Assembly: GCF_007971525.1 (NCBI RefSeq) | Contig: NZ_CP042437.1 | Location: forward strand, 6,696,001 to 6,760,000 | From: Mucilaginibacter ginsenosidivorax | Lineage (GTDB): Bacteria > Bacteroidota > Bacteroidia > Sphingobacteriales > Sphingobacteriaceae | DNA length: 64,000 bases | Direction of reading: 5' to 3' | Shown here: positions 8,081 through 16,875 of the stretch, one piece after another | Layout of the letters: every line of letters begins with the position of its first letter | Position numbering within the stretch: the first letter of the stretch is position 1 | Notes under the pieces: model-generated | What the model saw: only the letters and a program-made list of their open reading frames with translations | Told to the model about the DNA's origin: nothing | Databases searched by the model: none | Made by a program: the position numbers and the translations under genes

Positions 8081-8511
8081 TCTATATCCACCTCCTTTTC
8101 GTACAGGTACGGCTTGCGGTTGCTTTGCCACTCCAGTACAATATGCCATCGGCCTTTAACAAGCGAAGTAGCAGATACGTTGGCAACCCTGTCAAGCTCT
8201 GTGTTTATCGGGAAAGTTTTATCAAGCGCCTGGCTGGATGGCCGTATAAATTTAATGCTTCCTGTTGCGGGTGCTGTAAACGTTATATTCACCAGTTTGC
8301 CATTTACCTGGATTGCAGGCTGGGCATGGTCGGTAACAACCTGCTTTTCTTTTGCATAGTCTTTATCAAAGTTTAGCCCTTTTTCATAATAATGATGGTC
8401 ATATTCATCGGCCGGCAGGGCAAACATCCGTACACACATGAATATAATAAACAGCATGAACATGGCCATGCCTGCAACTATTCCTTTTCCCCAATTCATA
8501 TTTTTAATCAT
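8077..8511 (-). CDS. ccoH: cbb3 oxidase assembly protein CcoH (FixH)
   Basis: This is a membrane-anchored FixH-family protein needed for cbb3 oxidase maturation. An N-terminal membrane segment (GKGIVAGMAMFMLFIIFMCV) is followed by DHHYYEKGLNFD, typical of FixH, and a periplasmic beta domain. The start at 8511 gives an 8-bp overlap with ccoG (ATGATTAA). An ORF extension to 8526 and an internal ATG at 8499 are alternatives. It is translationally coupled on both sides. Confidence 0.87.
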   Translation of the reverse strand: MIKNMNWGKGIVAGMAMFMLFIIFMCVRMFALPADEYDHHYYEKGLNFDKDYAKEKQVVTDHAQPAIQVNGKLVNITFTAPATGSIKFIRPSSQALDKTFPINTELDRVANVSATSLVKGRWHIVLEWQSNRKPYLYEKEVDIE

Positions 8512-9874
8512 TTGATGGTCCCACAAACGCTGTACTTACCGTTTGAATTACTTTGTTATTTAACAAAAGGTTGATTTTTACATCCGTTTTTGCCGAGCTG
8601 ATATGTGAGGCCGGGATCAATAAAAAAAACACAGTTTTAACAGATGCGCCGGCCGCGACTTTGCCCGGAGCCTGTATGTATTTAATTTTTATAGCCGGAT
8701 CATCCGGTTGAATAACGATATCGCGGCTTTGGTTTGATTTATTAATAACCTCGGCATTGTAAATATTACTTACCAGGCCGCCTTTCTGTTCCTGGTACAG
8801 CATGCCTGCACTGCGCATAACCGCCAGGTCCATATCGGCCCTGCTGAAAATAAAGTAACAAAGCACGGTCATTAAAACAGCGATGATGCCGCTATAGCCC
8901 ATCATTCTGCCGGTAAACGACGGCTTTTGCTGCTTGTGGATCATGTTCTCTGAGTAAAACCCTACCAGGTTTAATGGTTTATGGATTTTATCCATTACCT
9001 CGTTGCATACATCAATACAAGCGGTGCAATTAATGCACTCCATTTGTGTGCCATGCCTGATATCTATACCCGTAGGGCAAACCGATACGCATAGGCCACA
9101 GTCTACACAATCGCCTTTTGCGCTGTTATCGCTGGTTTTTGAAAGCTTTCCTCTTGGCTCTCCGCGAACCTCATCGTAGGCTACTACCAGCGTATCCCTA
9201 TCTAACAGCACACCTTGCAAGCGGCCGTAGGGGCATACCACCGTGCAAACCAACTCCCGTACCTGGCTGTAAACCAGGTAAAAAACAATAGTAAAAACCC
9301 AGATACTTAAAAAGCCAACCAGGTGCAGTTCCACCGGCTCGGTGATTATTTTAAACAGCACATCGCTGCCTACAAGGTAAGCTAAAAAGGTGTTGGCTAT
9401 CAGGAACGAGAATATAATAAACAGGAAATGCTTGCTGCCTTTTTTTAGTATTTTCTCCCTGTTCCAGGGGCCTGCATCTAATTTTTTTTGTTTACTGCCG
9501 TCGCCCTCAATCCAGTTTTCAATCTTTCTGAAAAACATTTCCATAAAGATGGTTTGCGGACAAATCCAGCCGCAAAAAACACGGCCGAACGCGATAGTGA
9601 ACAATACCACGCAAACCACAAATACCAACGACGCTAAAACAAACAGGAAGATATCCTGGGGCCAGAAAACCTGCCCCAGGATAACAAAACGCCTCTCCAT
9701 AAAATTCAGCAGCAGCAATGGCTGCCCGTTGATCCTGATAAGCGGCCCTGCAAAAAATAGCAGCAGGTAGCCATAGCTAATCCACGAGCGCCATTTATAT
9801 AGTTTTCCTTTACGGATTAGCGGGTATATCCACTTGCGCTTATTCGTCTCTTTCGCTACCAGTAATCCGTCCAT
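8504..9874 (-). CDS. ccoG: cbb3 oxidase accessory ferredoxin-type protein CcoG (FixG)
   Basis: The 456-residue membrane protein has five predicted hydrophobic segments. Its 4Fe-4S ferredoxin region has two cysteine clusters: CVDCGLCVSVCPTG and CINCTACIDVCNE. The membrane motif GRVFCGWICPQTIFME is characteristic of CcoG, and a C-terminal IG-like FixG_C domain follows from about residue 345. In other bacteria CcoG reduces Cu(II) for cbb3 assembly. It starts 2 bp after ccoP within the operon. Confidence 0.93.
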   Translation of the reverse strand: MDGLLVAKETNKRKWIYPLIRKGKLYKWRSWISYGYLLLFFAGPLIRINGQPLLLLNFMERRFVILGQVFWPQDIFLFVLASLVFVVCVVLFTIAFGRVFCGWICPQTIFMEMFFRKIENWIEGDGSKQKKLDAGPWNREKILKKGSKHFLFIIFSFLIANTFLAYLVGSDVLFKIITEPVELHLVGFLSIWVFTIVFYLVYSQVRELVCTVVCPYGRLQGVLLDRDTLVVAYDEVRGEPRGKLSKTSDNSAKGDCVDCGLCVSVCPTGIDIRHGTQMECINCTACIDVCNEVMDKIHKPLNLVGFYSENMIHKQQKPSFTGRMMGYSGIIAVLMTVLCYFIFSRADMDLAVMRSAGMLYQEQKGGLVSNIYNAEVINKSNQSRDIVIQPDDPAIKIKYIQAPGKVAAGASVKTVFFLLIPASHISSAKTDVKINLLLNNKVIQTVSTAFVGPSND

Positions 9875-9876
9875 GG

Positions 9877-10776
9877 TTATTTATTTGCTGCAAGTTTATC
9901 GTCTGTATCGGTCTCTTTTGTTCCCTGCGGCTCTTTTGCGCCGGCGGGGTGAGTACCGTGTAATGATTTAACGTAGTTGGCCACATCGGCAATTTGCTTT
10001 GGCGATAATTGTTTTTCCCAGGTAGGCATACCTTTGGCAAGCACGCCGTATTTAATGGTTTTAAACAAATCGTTTATTTTGCTGCCATGCAGCCAAAAAT
10101 CGTCGGTAAGGTTGGGTCCAACATTTCCCTGGGCATGATCGCCGTGACAAGCAACGCAATTGGCTTTAAATATCCCTTCGCCAGCTGCAAGTACTGCCGG
10201 ATCTTTCACCAGTTTTACAGTGTTTTCATCAACCCGGTTGGCGGCTTTGCTCAGGAACGCCTTTTTTTCGATGTCGGCCTGTGCCATTTCTGTTTTATAC
10301 TCGGCATATTGCAACTGCCCGGTTTTAAATACATGGTAGTTAAGCAGGTAGCCTGCTCCAAAAATAATGGTGCCATAAAAAAGATACATAAACCAGCCGG
10401 GTATTGGGTTGTCAAGCTCCTGTATGCCATCGTAATCATGCTGTATAAGGAGTTCATGTTCCTCTTCCAGGGGCCTGAGTGAAAGAAGCTTTTGCCAAAC
10501 TTCTGCTTTTGGTTTCCTGGCTTTCTTTTCCTTAACAGGGTTCATTTGCTCGGCTATTTCGGCTTCTGATAATCCCTGCTGTTTAAGCATTACACGTGCT
10601 AAAACGTTAAAGGTTTTTACCAGTACCAGCATAGCTATTAAAAAAAGCAGCAACATGCCAACAACAACTCCATAAGCAATATAATTCATTACATCACCCG
10701 GAATAAGACCATCAGCCATAACGGGCTGAATAAATAATACAAATGCTGATATTAATATAATGCGTTGGTACTTCAT
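9877..10776 (-). CDS. ccoP: cbb3 cytochrome c oxidase subunit III, single haem c (CcoP)
   Basis: The 299-residue subunit has two N-terminal hydrophobic segments and a third membrane segment near residue 140 (IPGWFMYLFYGTIIFGAGYL, the conserved CcoP motif). Its cytochrome c domain has C207-V-A-C-H211. Only one CxxCH motif is present, whereas proteobacterial CcoP has two. The C-terminal tail is lysine/glutamate rich. The start overlaps ccoQ by 4 bp (ATGA). It carries electrons from cytochrome c to the CcoN active site. Confidence 0.92.
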   Translation of the reverse strand: MKYQRIILISAFVLFIQPVMADGLIPGDVMNYIAYGVVVGMLLLFLIAMLVLVKTFNVLARVMLKQQGLSEAEIAEQMNPVKEKKARKPKAEVWQKLLSLRPLEEEHELLIQHDYDGIQELDNPIPGWFMYLFYGTIIFGAGYLLNYHVFKTGQLQYAEYKTEMAQADIEKKAFLSKAANRVDENTVKLVKDPAVLAAGEGIFKANCVACHGDHAQGNVGPNLTDDFWLHGSKINDLFKTIKYGVLAKGMPTWEKQLSPKQIADVANYVKSLHGTHPAGAKEPQGTKETDTDDKLAANK

Positions 10777-10961
10777 GACTGAAAAGGTTGTTGATCTGTT
10801 AAACTATCTTCTAATGGCAAATCGCTCATATATTGAACATGTGGCTTCCTGATGCGAATGAGCATAATGGTTACTACAATAAAAAATACAAAGAATATCC
10901 CCAACGAGAACAGCAGGTATGCCTGGTTTGCGTTGATGTTTTCTGTAAATTGCTTAAACAT
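10773..10961 (-). CDS. ccoQ: Small cbb3 oxidase subunit, CcoQ-like
   Basis: The 62-residue protein has one transmembrane helix (residues about 14-36, AYLLFSLGIFFVFFIVVTIM) followed by a short charged tail. Size, topology and position between subunits I/II and III match CcoQ, which stabilises the complex. Sequence identity to proteobacterial CcoQ is low, so the name rests on position. Confidence 0.75.
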   Translation of the reverse strand: MFKQFTENINANQAYLLFSLGIFFVFFIVVTIMLIRIRKPHVQYMSDLPLEDSLTDQQPFQS

Positions 10962-10969
10962 GATGGTGA

Positions 10970-13096
10970 TTATTTATTGGCAGTTTTGTTTGCTTTAATG
11001 TCTGTTCCTAACCGTTGCAGGTAAGCAATTAGGGCGATGATTTCCTTGTTGCTTTTAACCTTAATGTGGTCGGCATAAAGGTTGTCCCTAATTTCTTTTT
11101 CCTGTTTTTCGAGGTCCTGGTTAGCTATGTTTTCATAACCTGCCGGATATGGTACACCTAATTTGCGCATAGCGTTTATTTTTGCGCGGGTTGATGTCGT
11201 ATCCAGGTTTTGGGTTATCAGCCAGTCGTAATTAGGCATGATACTTCCCGGCGACATCAGGCGCGGATCCATCAGGTGATTGTAGTGCCAGGCGTTACCA
11301 TATTTTTGACCTTCGCGGGCCAGGTCGGGCCCGGTACGTTTTGATCCCCATAAAAACGGGTGATCGTACACAAATTCGCCGGCCTTGCTATATTCCCCAT
11401 ACCGTTCTGTTTCGGACCTGAAAGGGCGGATAGTTTGCGAGTGGCAGCCAACACAACCCTCGCGGATGTATAAGTCGCGGCCCTGAAGTTCAAGTGGTGT
11501 ATAAGGTTTTACAGCGGCAATGGTTGGGATATTTGAAGATACCGTTAACGTTGGCATCAATTCGATAAAAGTACCTACAAGGATAACCAACAGGGCAGCA
11601 ATGAGCATTTGTATGGGCTTACGTTCCAGCCTGCGGTGCCAGCTGTTTTCCCTCGCAATCATATGAACGGGCTCAAGTGGCATTGCCTGCGCTGCTTCAT
11701 CAGCAACCAGCTTGCCTTGCAAGGCTGTGCGGGTAAGGTTATAAGCCATTACTATTACACCCAATAAATACATAGCGCCGCCTGCAGACCGCATCATGTG
11801 CATTGGTAATATCTGCAAGGTAGACTCCAAAAAGTTTGGATATTTCAGCATGCCTTCGGCGGTAAACTCTTTCAGCATCAGGCTTTGTGTAAAACCGGCC
11901 CAGTACATGGGTATGGCATAAAATAGGATACCCAGTGTGCCTATCCAGAAGTGGAAGGAAGCCATTTTTTTGGAGAACAGCTCTGTTTTATAAATACGTG
12001 GGATTAACCAGTACAGGATAGCAAAGGTTAAGAAACCATTCCAGCCTAAAGCGCCAACGTGCACGTGTGCAATAATCCAGTCGCTAAAGTGCGCTATACC
12101 GTTTACTTGTTTAAGGGAAAGCATAGGGCCTTCAAAAGTGGCCATACCGTAGGCGGTTAAACCTACAACCATGAACTTCAGGATCACATCGTCCCTTACC
12201 TTATCCCATGAACCGCGCAGGGTTAACAATCCGTTTATCATACCGCCCCAGCTTGGCGCTATCAGCATAATAGAAAAAGCTACGCCTAATGATTGTGCCC
12301 AGCCGGGTAAGGTGGTATATAAAAGATGGTGAGGGCCGGCCCATATATAGATAAATATAAGCGCCCAAAAGTGCAGGATACTTAATTTATAAGAGTAAAT
12401 AGGGCGGTTGGCCATTTTGGGCAAAAAGTAATACATCATACCCAGGTAAGGGGTAGTCAGGAAAAACGCGACTGCGTTATGGCCATACCACCATTGTACC
12501 AGGGCATCCTGAACGCCGGCATAAACCATATAGCTTTTAAATGCAGATACCGGTAACTCAAATGAGTTTACAATGTGTAACACGGCTATGGTAACAAACG
12601 TGGCTATGTAAAACCAAATGGCTACGTATAAGTGCCTTTCGCGGCGTTTAAATATAGTGCCAAACATGTTCCAGCCAAACACAACCCAAATTATGGTGAT
12701 GGCGATATCTATAGGCCATTCCAGTTCGGCATATTCATGTGATGTGGTTAAACCTAAGGGAAGTGTAATTACTGCCGATAAAATAATAAGCTGCCAACCC
12801 CAGAAATGGATTTGGCTAAGTACATCGCTAAACATCCTTGCCTTGAGCAGGCGTTGCAACGAGTAATAAACGCCCATAAAAATGGCATTGCCCACAAAGG
12901 CAAATATTACCGCGTTGGTGTGTAACGGGCGGATACGACCGTATGTAGTGTACTGGTTACCCATGTTGGCGGCCGGGTGATAAAGCTGAATGGCTACAAT
13001 TAAGCCTACAGTCATGCCGATTATCCCCCAGATTACGGTAGCGATACCAAAATTCCGGACGATTTTGTTGTCATAGTAAAATTTTTCGGGCTGCAT
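10970..13096 (-). CDS. ccoN: cbb3 cytochrome c oxidase, fused subunits I and II (CcoNO)
   Basis: This is a 708-residue fusion. The N-terminal ~480 residues are the haem-copper oxidase CcoN, with about 12 hydrophobic helices and histidine motifs such as QWWYGHNAVAFFLTTPYLG and HVHVGALGWNGF. The C-terminal part is the CcoO monohaem cytochrome with C548-V-G-C-H552 after a membrane anchor. CcoN and CcoO are separate in proteobacteria; fusion is usual in Bacteroidota. It reduces O2 to water with high affinity. The start at 13096 (MQPEKFYYDNK) is preferred to an upstream ATG at 13138 because it matches conserved CcoN starts and leaves room for the promoter. Confidence 0.95.
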   Translation of the reverse strand: MQPEKFYYDNKIVRNFGIATVIWGIIGMTVGLIVAIQLYHPAANMGNQYTTYGRIRPLHTNAVIFAFVGNAIFMGVYYSLQRLLKARMFSDVLSQIHFWGWQLIILSAVITLPLGLTTSHEYAELEWPIDIAITIIWVVFGWNMFGTIFKRRERHLYVAIWFYIATFVTIAVLHIVNSFELPVSAFKSYMVYAGVQDALVQWWYGHNAVAFFLTTPYLGMMYYFLPKMANRPIYSYKLSILHFWALIFIYIWAGPHHLLYTTLPGWAQSLGVAFSIMLIAPSWGGMINGLLTLRGSWDKVRDDVILKFMVVGLTAYGMATFEGPMLSLKQVNGIAHFSDWIIAHVHVGALGWNGFLTFAILYWLIPRIYKTELFSKKMASFHFWIGTLGILFYAIPMYWAGFTQSLMLKEFTAEGMLKYPNFLESTLQILPMHMMRSAGGAMYLLGVIVMAYNLTRTALQGKLVADEAAQAMPLEPVHMIARENSWHRRLERKPIQMLIAALLVILVGTFIELMPTLTVSSNIPTIAAVKPYTPLELQGRDLYIREGCVGCHSQTIRPFRSETERYGEYSKAGEFVYDHPFLWGSKRTGPDLAREGQKYGNAWHYNHLMDPRLMSPGSIMPNYDWLITQNLDTTSTRAKINAMRKLGVPYPAGYENIANQDLEKQEKEIRDNLYADHIKVKSNKEIIALIAYLQRLGTDIKANKTANK

Positions 13097-13119
13097 AAAA
13101 TGTTGTCTTTTTATGGGTG

Positions 13120-13184
13120 TAAAATTATTGATGTGCAATGGGTGACAGAATGATGACAGTTTGCTTTAAATATGATTAACATCA
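13120..13184 (-). promoter_or_regulatory. Predicted tandem FNR-like boxes and -7 element of the ccoNO operon
   Basis: On the minus strand the distal box is TGATGTTAATCA (13173-13184) and overlaps the ccoS stop. The proximal box is AAACTGTCATCA (13151-13162). The -7 element is TAATTTTA (13120-13127). Centres lie 51.5 and 29.5 bp from the -7 element, as at ldhA, adhP and the stress-protein promoters. Confidence 0.7.
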
Positions 13185-13343
13185 CTTTTTATCGGCCTCG
13201 GCATCGTCATCATCAAGCAGGATACGCATGGAGGGTGTGTACAGATCATCATTTTGACCGCTGCGCTGCGCCCAAAAAAAGGCGGCTAAAAATATCAGCG
13301 CAAGCAAAACGCTGCAGCCAATTAAAAAATAAATGATGTTCAT
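13182..13343 (-). CDS. ccoS: cbb3 oxidase maturation protein CcoS
   Basis: This 53-residue protein reads MNIIYFLIGCSVLLALIFLA, then AFFWAQRSGQNDDLY and an acidic tail ending DADDK-like residues. One N-terminal membrane helix followed by the FxWAxxSGQxDDL pattern is the CcoS signature. The start codon overlaps the ccoI stop (ATGA), giving the ccoI-ccoS order also found elsewhere. CcoS is needed for cofactor insertion into cbb3 oxidase. Confidence 0.9.
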   Translation of the reverse strand: MNIIYFLIGCSVLLALIFLAAFFWAQRSGQNDDLYTPSMRILLDDDDAEADKK

Positions 13344-15730
13344 ATGAGTTTTCGTTTTTTGGCGGCAAAATGAGTTGCCAGGGTAGTAAATGAAATAATG
13401 GTAACAGTACTTAAAGGCATTAAAATGGCGGCTATTAACGGCGATAAATGGCCGGTAACCGCATAACTAAGGCCTATAATATTGTAGGTAAGCGAGATGA
13501 GGAACGACATCCGTATAACGTTTACCGTGTCACTGGCAAAGCGAAGAAAAGAGGGTAGTTTGCTAAATGATTTTCCATCTAAAATGGCATCACACCCCGG
13601 CGAGAAATTGTTTACATCGTCTGTAACGGCTATGCCAACATCACTTTGTTTTAGTGCGCCCGAGTCGTTTAACCCGTCGCCCAGCATTAAAACCTGTTTT
13701 CCTTTTTGTTGAAGTGCTTCTATAAAATCCAGCTTGTCCTGGGGCGACTGGTTAAAATGCATGGCCTTGTCGGCCTTAAAAAATTGCACCAGATCTGTAC
13801 GCTCATGATCATGATCGCCTGATAGCAAAAACAGGTCATAGTTATCAGTTAAAGAGCTGATGTTTTCCATCCCCTCCCTGTATTCCTGGGCAAATTGAAA
13901 ATAGCCAAGGTAGTGGTTATTGATCATGATATGTACGCTGGTATTGCGCACGCCACCTTCGTCAAAGCCAAATACAAAGGCCCCGCTACCCATGCGTAAA
14001 GTGAAGTTTTCTATATTTACTGTAATTCCTTTGCCGGCAATCTCTTTATAATCTGTTACCGGTAGTTTTTTATAGTCGCCTAAAAATTGACAGATCATCC
14101 GGCTTAAAGGGTGTATCGAGTTGGCGCAGGCGCTGTATATCAATTGCTTTTGCTTTTCAGTAAGCTGGCCCTGTAGTATTACGCTTTTGCTGTTACCTGT
14201 TGATATAGTGCCGGTTTTATCCATTACAATAGTGTCTATTGCTGCCAGCTGTTCAACAATCCGGGTGTTTTTAAGGTAAAAAAGGTTTCTGTCAAATATG
14301 CTTAGTGCCGCGGCCATGGTAAATGGTGTGCTTAGTGCAAGGGCGCAGGGGCAGGCAATAATAAGTACGGCGGTAAAAGCATCAATGCCGCGCCGGTAAT
14401 CGGTAAATAGCCAGGCCAATAACGATCCAAATGCTATAATCAGGAGTACAACGGTAAAGTACTTACTTACGGTTTCGCTAAATGTTTTTACCCTGCTGTC
14501 TTGTTTCCGGGTAAAAGCCTCGTTATTCCAAAGCTGGGTAAGGTAACTTTGCGATACAGGCTTTACTACTTCAAGCTCAATAGCATCGCCTGTTTGCCGG
14601 CCGCCTGCGTAAATGATTTCGCCCCATGTTTTATTTACCGGGATTGCTTCGCCGGTAACAAAGCTAAAATCAATAAGTGCATCGCCCTTTAGCAGGATGG
14701 CATCTGCCGGGATAATCTCATTATGCCGTATCAATATGCGCTGGCCGGTAACAATTTTTGCAAGGGGGATAGACTTTTCAGTATCCTCTGTTAATACCTG
14801 AACGGCAACGGGGAAAAATGAGCGGTAATCGCGCTCGAACGAGATATGGTGATATGTTTTTTGCTGTACAAATTTCCCCACCAGCAAAAAGAAAACCAGG
14901 CCGCAAAGCGTATCGGCATAACCGGCACCCGTGTGGGCCAATACTTCTGTTACTGTGCGAATAAAAAGAACAGCAATACCCAGCGCCAGCGGAAAATCGA
15001 TATTAAGTATCCTGGCTTTTAAATTTTTTGCGGCAGAAACAAAGTAATCTCTGCCGCAAAAAAATACCACGGGTAATGTGAATACAATGTTTAGATAGCC
15101 GAAGAAATGTTTAAAAGTTTGCTCAAAGGCCGATAGCCCAAAGTATTCAGGAAAGCTTAGCAACATAACATTGCCAAAACAAAAACCTGCTACTGCAATT
15201 TTTTGAACCAGGTTACCTTTACCGGCTGTGTTTTGCTTTTTGATAACATCCTGCAGGCTAATCAATGGCTCGTAGCCAATATCATAAAGCAACTCTACCA
15301 ATTGCTGCAGGCTGCAAATGCGATGATCAAAACGTACTATTAATTGCTTTTTTATAAAATCGACCCTGGAGTAATGGATGGCCGGGTTAAACCTGTTTAA
15401 CTGCTCAAGCAGCCATAAACACGAACTGCAATGAATGTGGGGTATATATAAAGTGATGATAGTGACATGGTCATCGGTATAATCCAACAAATCGTTAACT
15501 ATGGATGGTTCGCTTAAATAGTCAAATTTTTTGGTAACCCGTTCGCGGGTTGCGCCCGGGTGATCATTGTAATTGTAATAGCTCCCAAGGCCGTTGCCTG
15601 CCAATATCTGGTAAACACTTTTACAGCCCTGGCAGCAAAATTGTTTTTCATCGGCTATAAATGAGGTGGTTAAACACTCGTCTCCGCAATGGTAGCATGA
15701 TGTTTTAACAAGAATTGTGTCGTTCGTCAT
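13340..15730 (-). CDS. ccoI: Copper-transporting P1B-type ATPase CcoI (FixI)
   Basis: This 796-residue pump supplies copper for cbb3 oxidase assembly. The N-terminal cysteine-rich metal-binding domain (CYHCGDEC then CCQGC) precedes an HMA-like domain with HCSSC. Eight membrane helices include the CPC motif C460-P-C462, followed by DKTGT with phosphorylated D504 and the GDGLNDSGALK hinge motif. The start at 15730 (MTNDTILVKTSCYHCG) is chosen because the ORF extension to 15814 runs through the operator and contains no conserved residues. It shares a divergent regulatory region with the iron-centre repair gene. Confidence 0.93.
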   Translation of the reverse strand: MTNDTILVKTSCYHCGDECLTTSFIADEKQFCCQGCKSVYQILAGNGLGSYYNYNDHPGATRERVTKKFDYLSEPSIVNDLLDYTDDHVTIITLYIPHIHCSSCLWLLEQLNRFNPAIHYSRVDFIKKQLIVRFDHRICSLQQLVELLYDIGYEPLISLQDVIKKQNTAGKGNLVQKIAVAGFCFGNVMLLSFPEYFGLSAFEQTFKHFFGYLNIVFTLPVVFFCGRDYFVSAAKNLKARILNIDFPLALGIAVLFIRTVTEVLAHTGAGYADTLCGLVFFLLVGKFVQQKTYHHISFERDYRSFFPVAVQVLTEDTEKSIPLAKIVTGQRILIRHNEIIPADAILLKGDALIDFSFVTGEAIPVNKTWGEIIYAGGRQTGDAIELEVVKPVSQSYLTQLWNNEAFTRKQDSRVKTFSETVSKYFTVVLLIIAFGSLLAWLFTDYRRGIDAFTAVLIIACPCALALSTPFTMAAALSIFDRNLFYLKNTRIVEQLAAIDTIVMDKTGTISTGNSKSVILQGQLTEKQKQLIYSACANSIHPLSRMICQFLGDYKKLPVTDYKEIAGKGITVNIENFTLRMGSGAFVFGFDEGGVRNTSVHIMINNHYLGYFQFAQEYREGMENISSLTDNYDLFLLSGDHDHERTDLVQFFKADKAMHFNQSPQDKLDFIEALQQKGKQVLMLGDGLNDSGALKQSDVGIAVTDDVNNFSPGCDAILDGKSFSKLPSFLRFASDTVNVIRMSFLISLTYNIIGLSYAVTGHLSPLIAAILMPLSTVTIISFTTLATHFAAKKRKLI

Positions 15731-15748
15731 CTTTTTATTCTGGTTTAC

Positions 15749-15844
15749 CAAAAGTCCATTTAAAGGGCGGGAGTATAAATGATGGACGTTATAGGCTAAT
15801 GTGACCCTCGTCATTTTTTGGAGCTATGAATGCCGATAGATTTG
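15749..15844. promoter_or_regulatory. Symmetric divergent promoter of ccoI (minus) and the RIC gene (plus) with two shared FNR-like boxes
   Basis: Box A TGATGGACGTTA (15780-15791) and box B TGACCCTCGTCA (15802-15813) are centred 22 bp apart. The ccoI -7 element GACTTTTG (minus strand, 15749-15756) is 29.5 bp from box A and 51.5 bp from box B. The -7 element TAGATTTG (plus strand, 15837-15844) is 29.5 bp from box B and 51.5 bp from box A. Each box is thus proximal for one gene and distal for the other. Confidence 0.7.
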
Positions 15845-15850
15845 TAGTTG

Positions 15851-16819
15851 ATGAACAGGCCGGAAACTTTTGATGCCAGGATGATTGATTCTGGCACAAT
15901 GCACATTGATATTTTTGAAAGGCTAAGTGCGATGGAGATCGGTCAGTCGGTAGTGATCATTCATGACCAGAACCTGAGGCCGCTATATTTTCGTTTACAG
16001 GCCGAATGCAGACAGGCGTTCGGCTGGGAAACGCTGGATGATGGTCCCGAGGCCTGGCGTGTTCAGCTCACCAGGAAAACTCCGGGAGCAAATAGTGAAA
16101 CCATAGGCGATATGGTATCCCGCGATTACCGGAACGCCGCTGTATTTAAAAAATTGGACGTGGATTTTAGCTGCGATGGCAAAAGGACCCTGGAACAGGT
16201 TTGCACAGACTATTATTTGAATATAGACGACCTGCGTACGCAGCTTGATATTTGTTTAACCCAACCTGCGGTACAAACCATTAACCTGTTAAGTTGGGCC
16301 CCGGCGTTTTTATGCCGTTACCTTATCAATCTTAACCATCAATACATCAAAATAAACACGCCTTTTATTGCCGAACTGGCTCAAAAAGTTGCCGTTGGAT
16401 ATAAAGACAGTCATCCGCAGATTGGCCGGGTTAGTAATCTTTTTTTTAATGCCGGGGAAATTATGATGCGCGATATACTGATGGAAGAGGCGTCGCTGTT
16501 TCCTGACATTGTTAAGCTATCGGAGTGTTATAATAAAGATTGCTTGCCTGCTAAGGATACAACAGTTGATATTTTAACCACCTTTTATGATATGATGGCA
16601 ACACATGAAAAAATAGCGGCCGATTTTCGCCTTATCCGGCAGCTAACCAATAATTACCAGGTGCCCCGTTATGTTTCTTCATCCTATAATATTTTGTATA
16701 AACTTCTCCAGGAGTATGAAGATGACCTGCTATTCAATTTCCATCTTGAAAATAATTTACTTCTCCCTAAAGTGATAACCATTCGCAATAAAATGAGGTC
16801 GATGCAAATTCCCCACTGA
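15851..16819 (+). CDS. DUF2249 - ScdA_N - hemerythrin-like iron-centre repair protein (RIC/YtfE type)
   Basis: The 322-residue protein fuses three parts. Residues about 17-75 are a DUF2249 domain (IDIFERLSAMEIGQSVVIIH). Residues about 85-125 are an ScdA_N domain (IGDMVSRDYRNAAVFKKLDV). From about 150 to the end is a hemerythrin-like bundle with di-iron candidates in NHQY, DSHPQ, MMRDILMEEAS, ATHEKIAADF and FHLENNLLLP. RIC proteins repair iron-sulfur centres damaged by NO or oxidants. ATG 15851 is only about 3 nt from the predicted transcript start, so ATG 15881 or 15899, which keep all domains, may be the true start. It is divergent from ccoI and followed 56 bp later by the flavin-barrel-like gene. 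Confidence 0.82.
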   Translation: MNRPETFDARMIDSGTMHIDIFERLSAMEIGQSVVIIHDQNLRPLYFRLQAECRQAFGWETLDDGPEAWRVQLTRKTPGANSETIGDMVSRDYRNAAVFKKLDVDFSCDGKRTLEQVCTDYYLNIDDLRTQLDICLTQPAVQTINLLSWAPAFLCRYLINLNHQYIKINTPFIAELAQKVAVGYKDSHPQIGRVSNLFFNAGEIMMRDILMEEASLFPDIVKLSECYNKDCLPAKDTTVDILTTFYDMMATHEKIAADFRLIRQLTNNYQVPRYVSSSYNILYKLLQEYEDDLLFNFHLENNLLLPKVITIRNKMRSMQIPH

Positions 16820-16875
16820 TAAGCTGTTGTTGGCCGATGTTAAATTAAGTTCCGTTTTTTAAATATAAAAAAATA

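Noticed and set aside
8084..8094. Strong AGGAGG Shine-Dalgarno-like sequence before the TauE/DsbD-like gene
   Set aside because: It is also the Glu-Lys-Glu-Val coding end of ccoH and Bacteroidota rarely rely on this signal; it was used only as weak support for the start.
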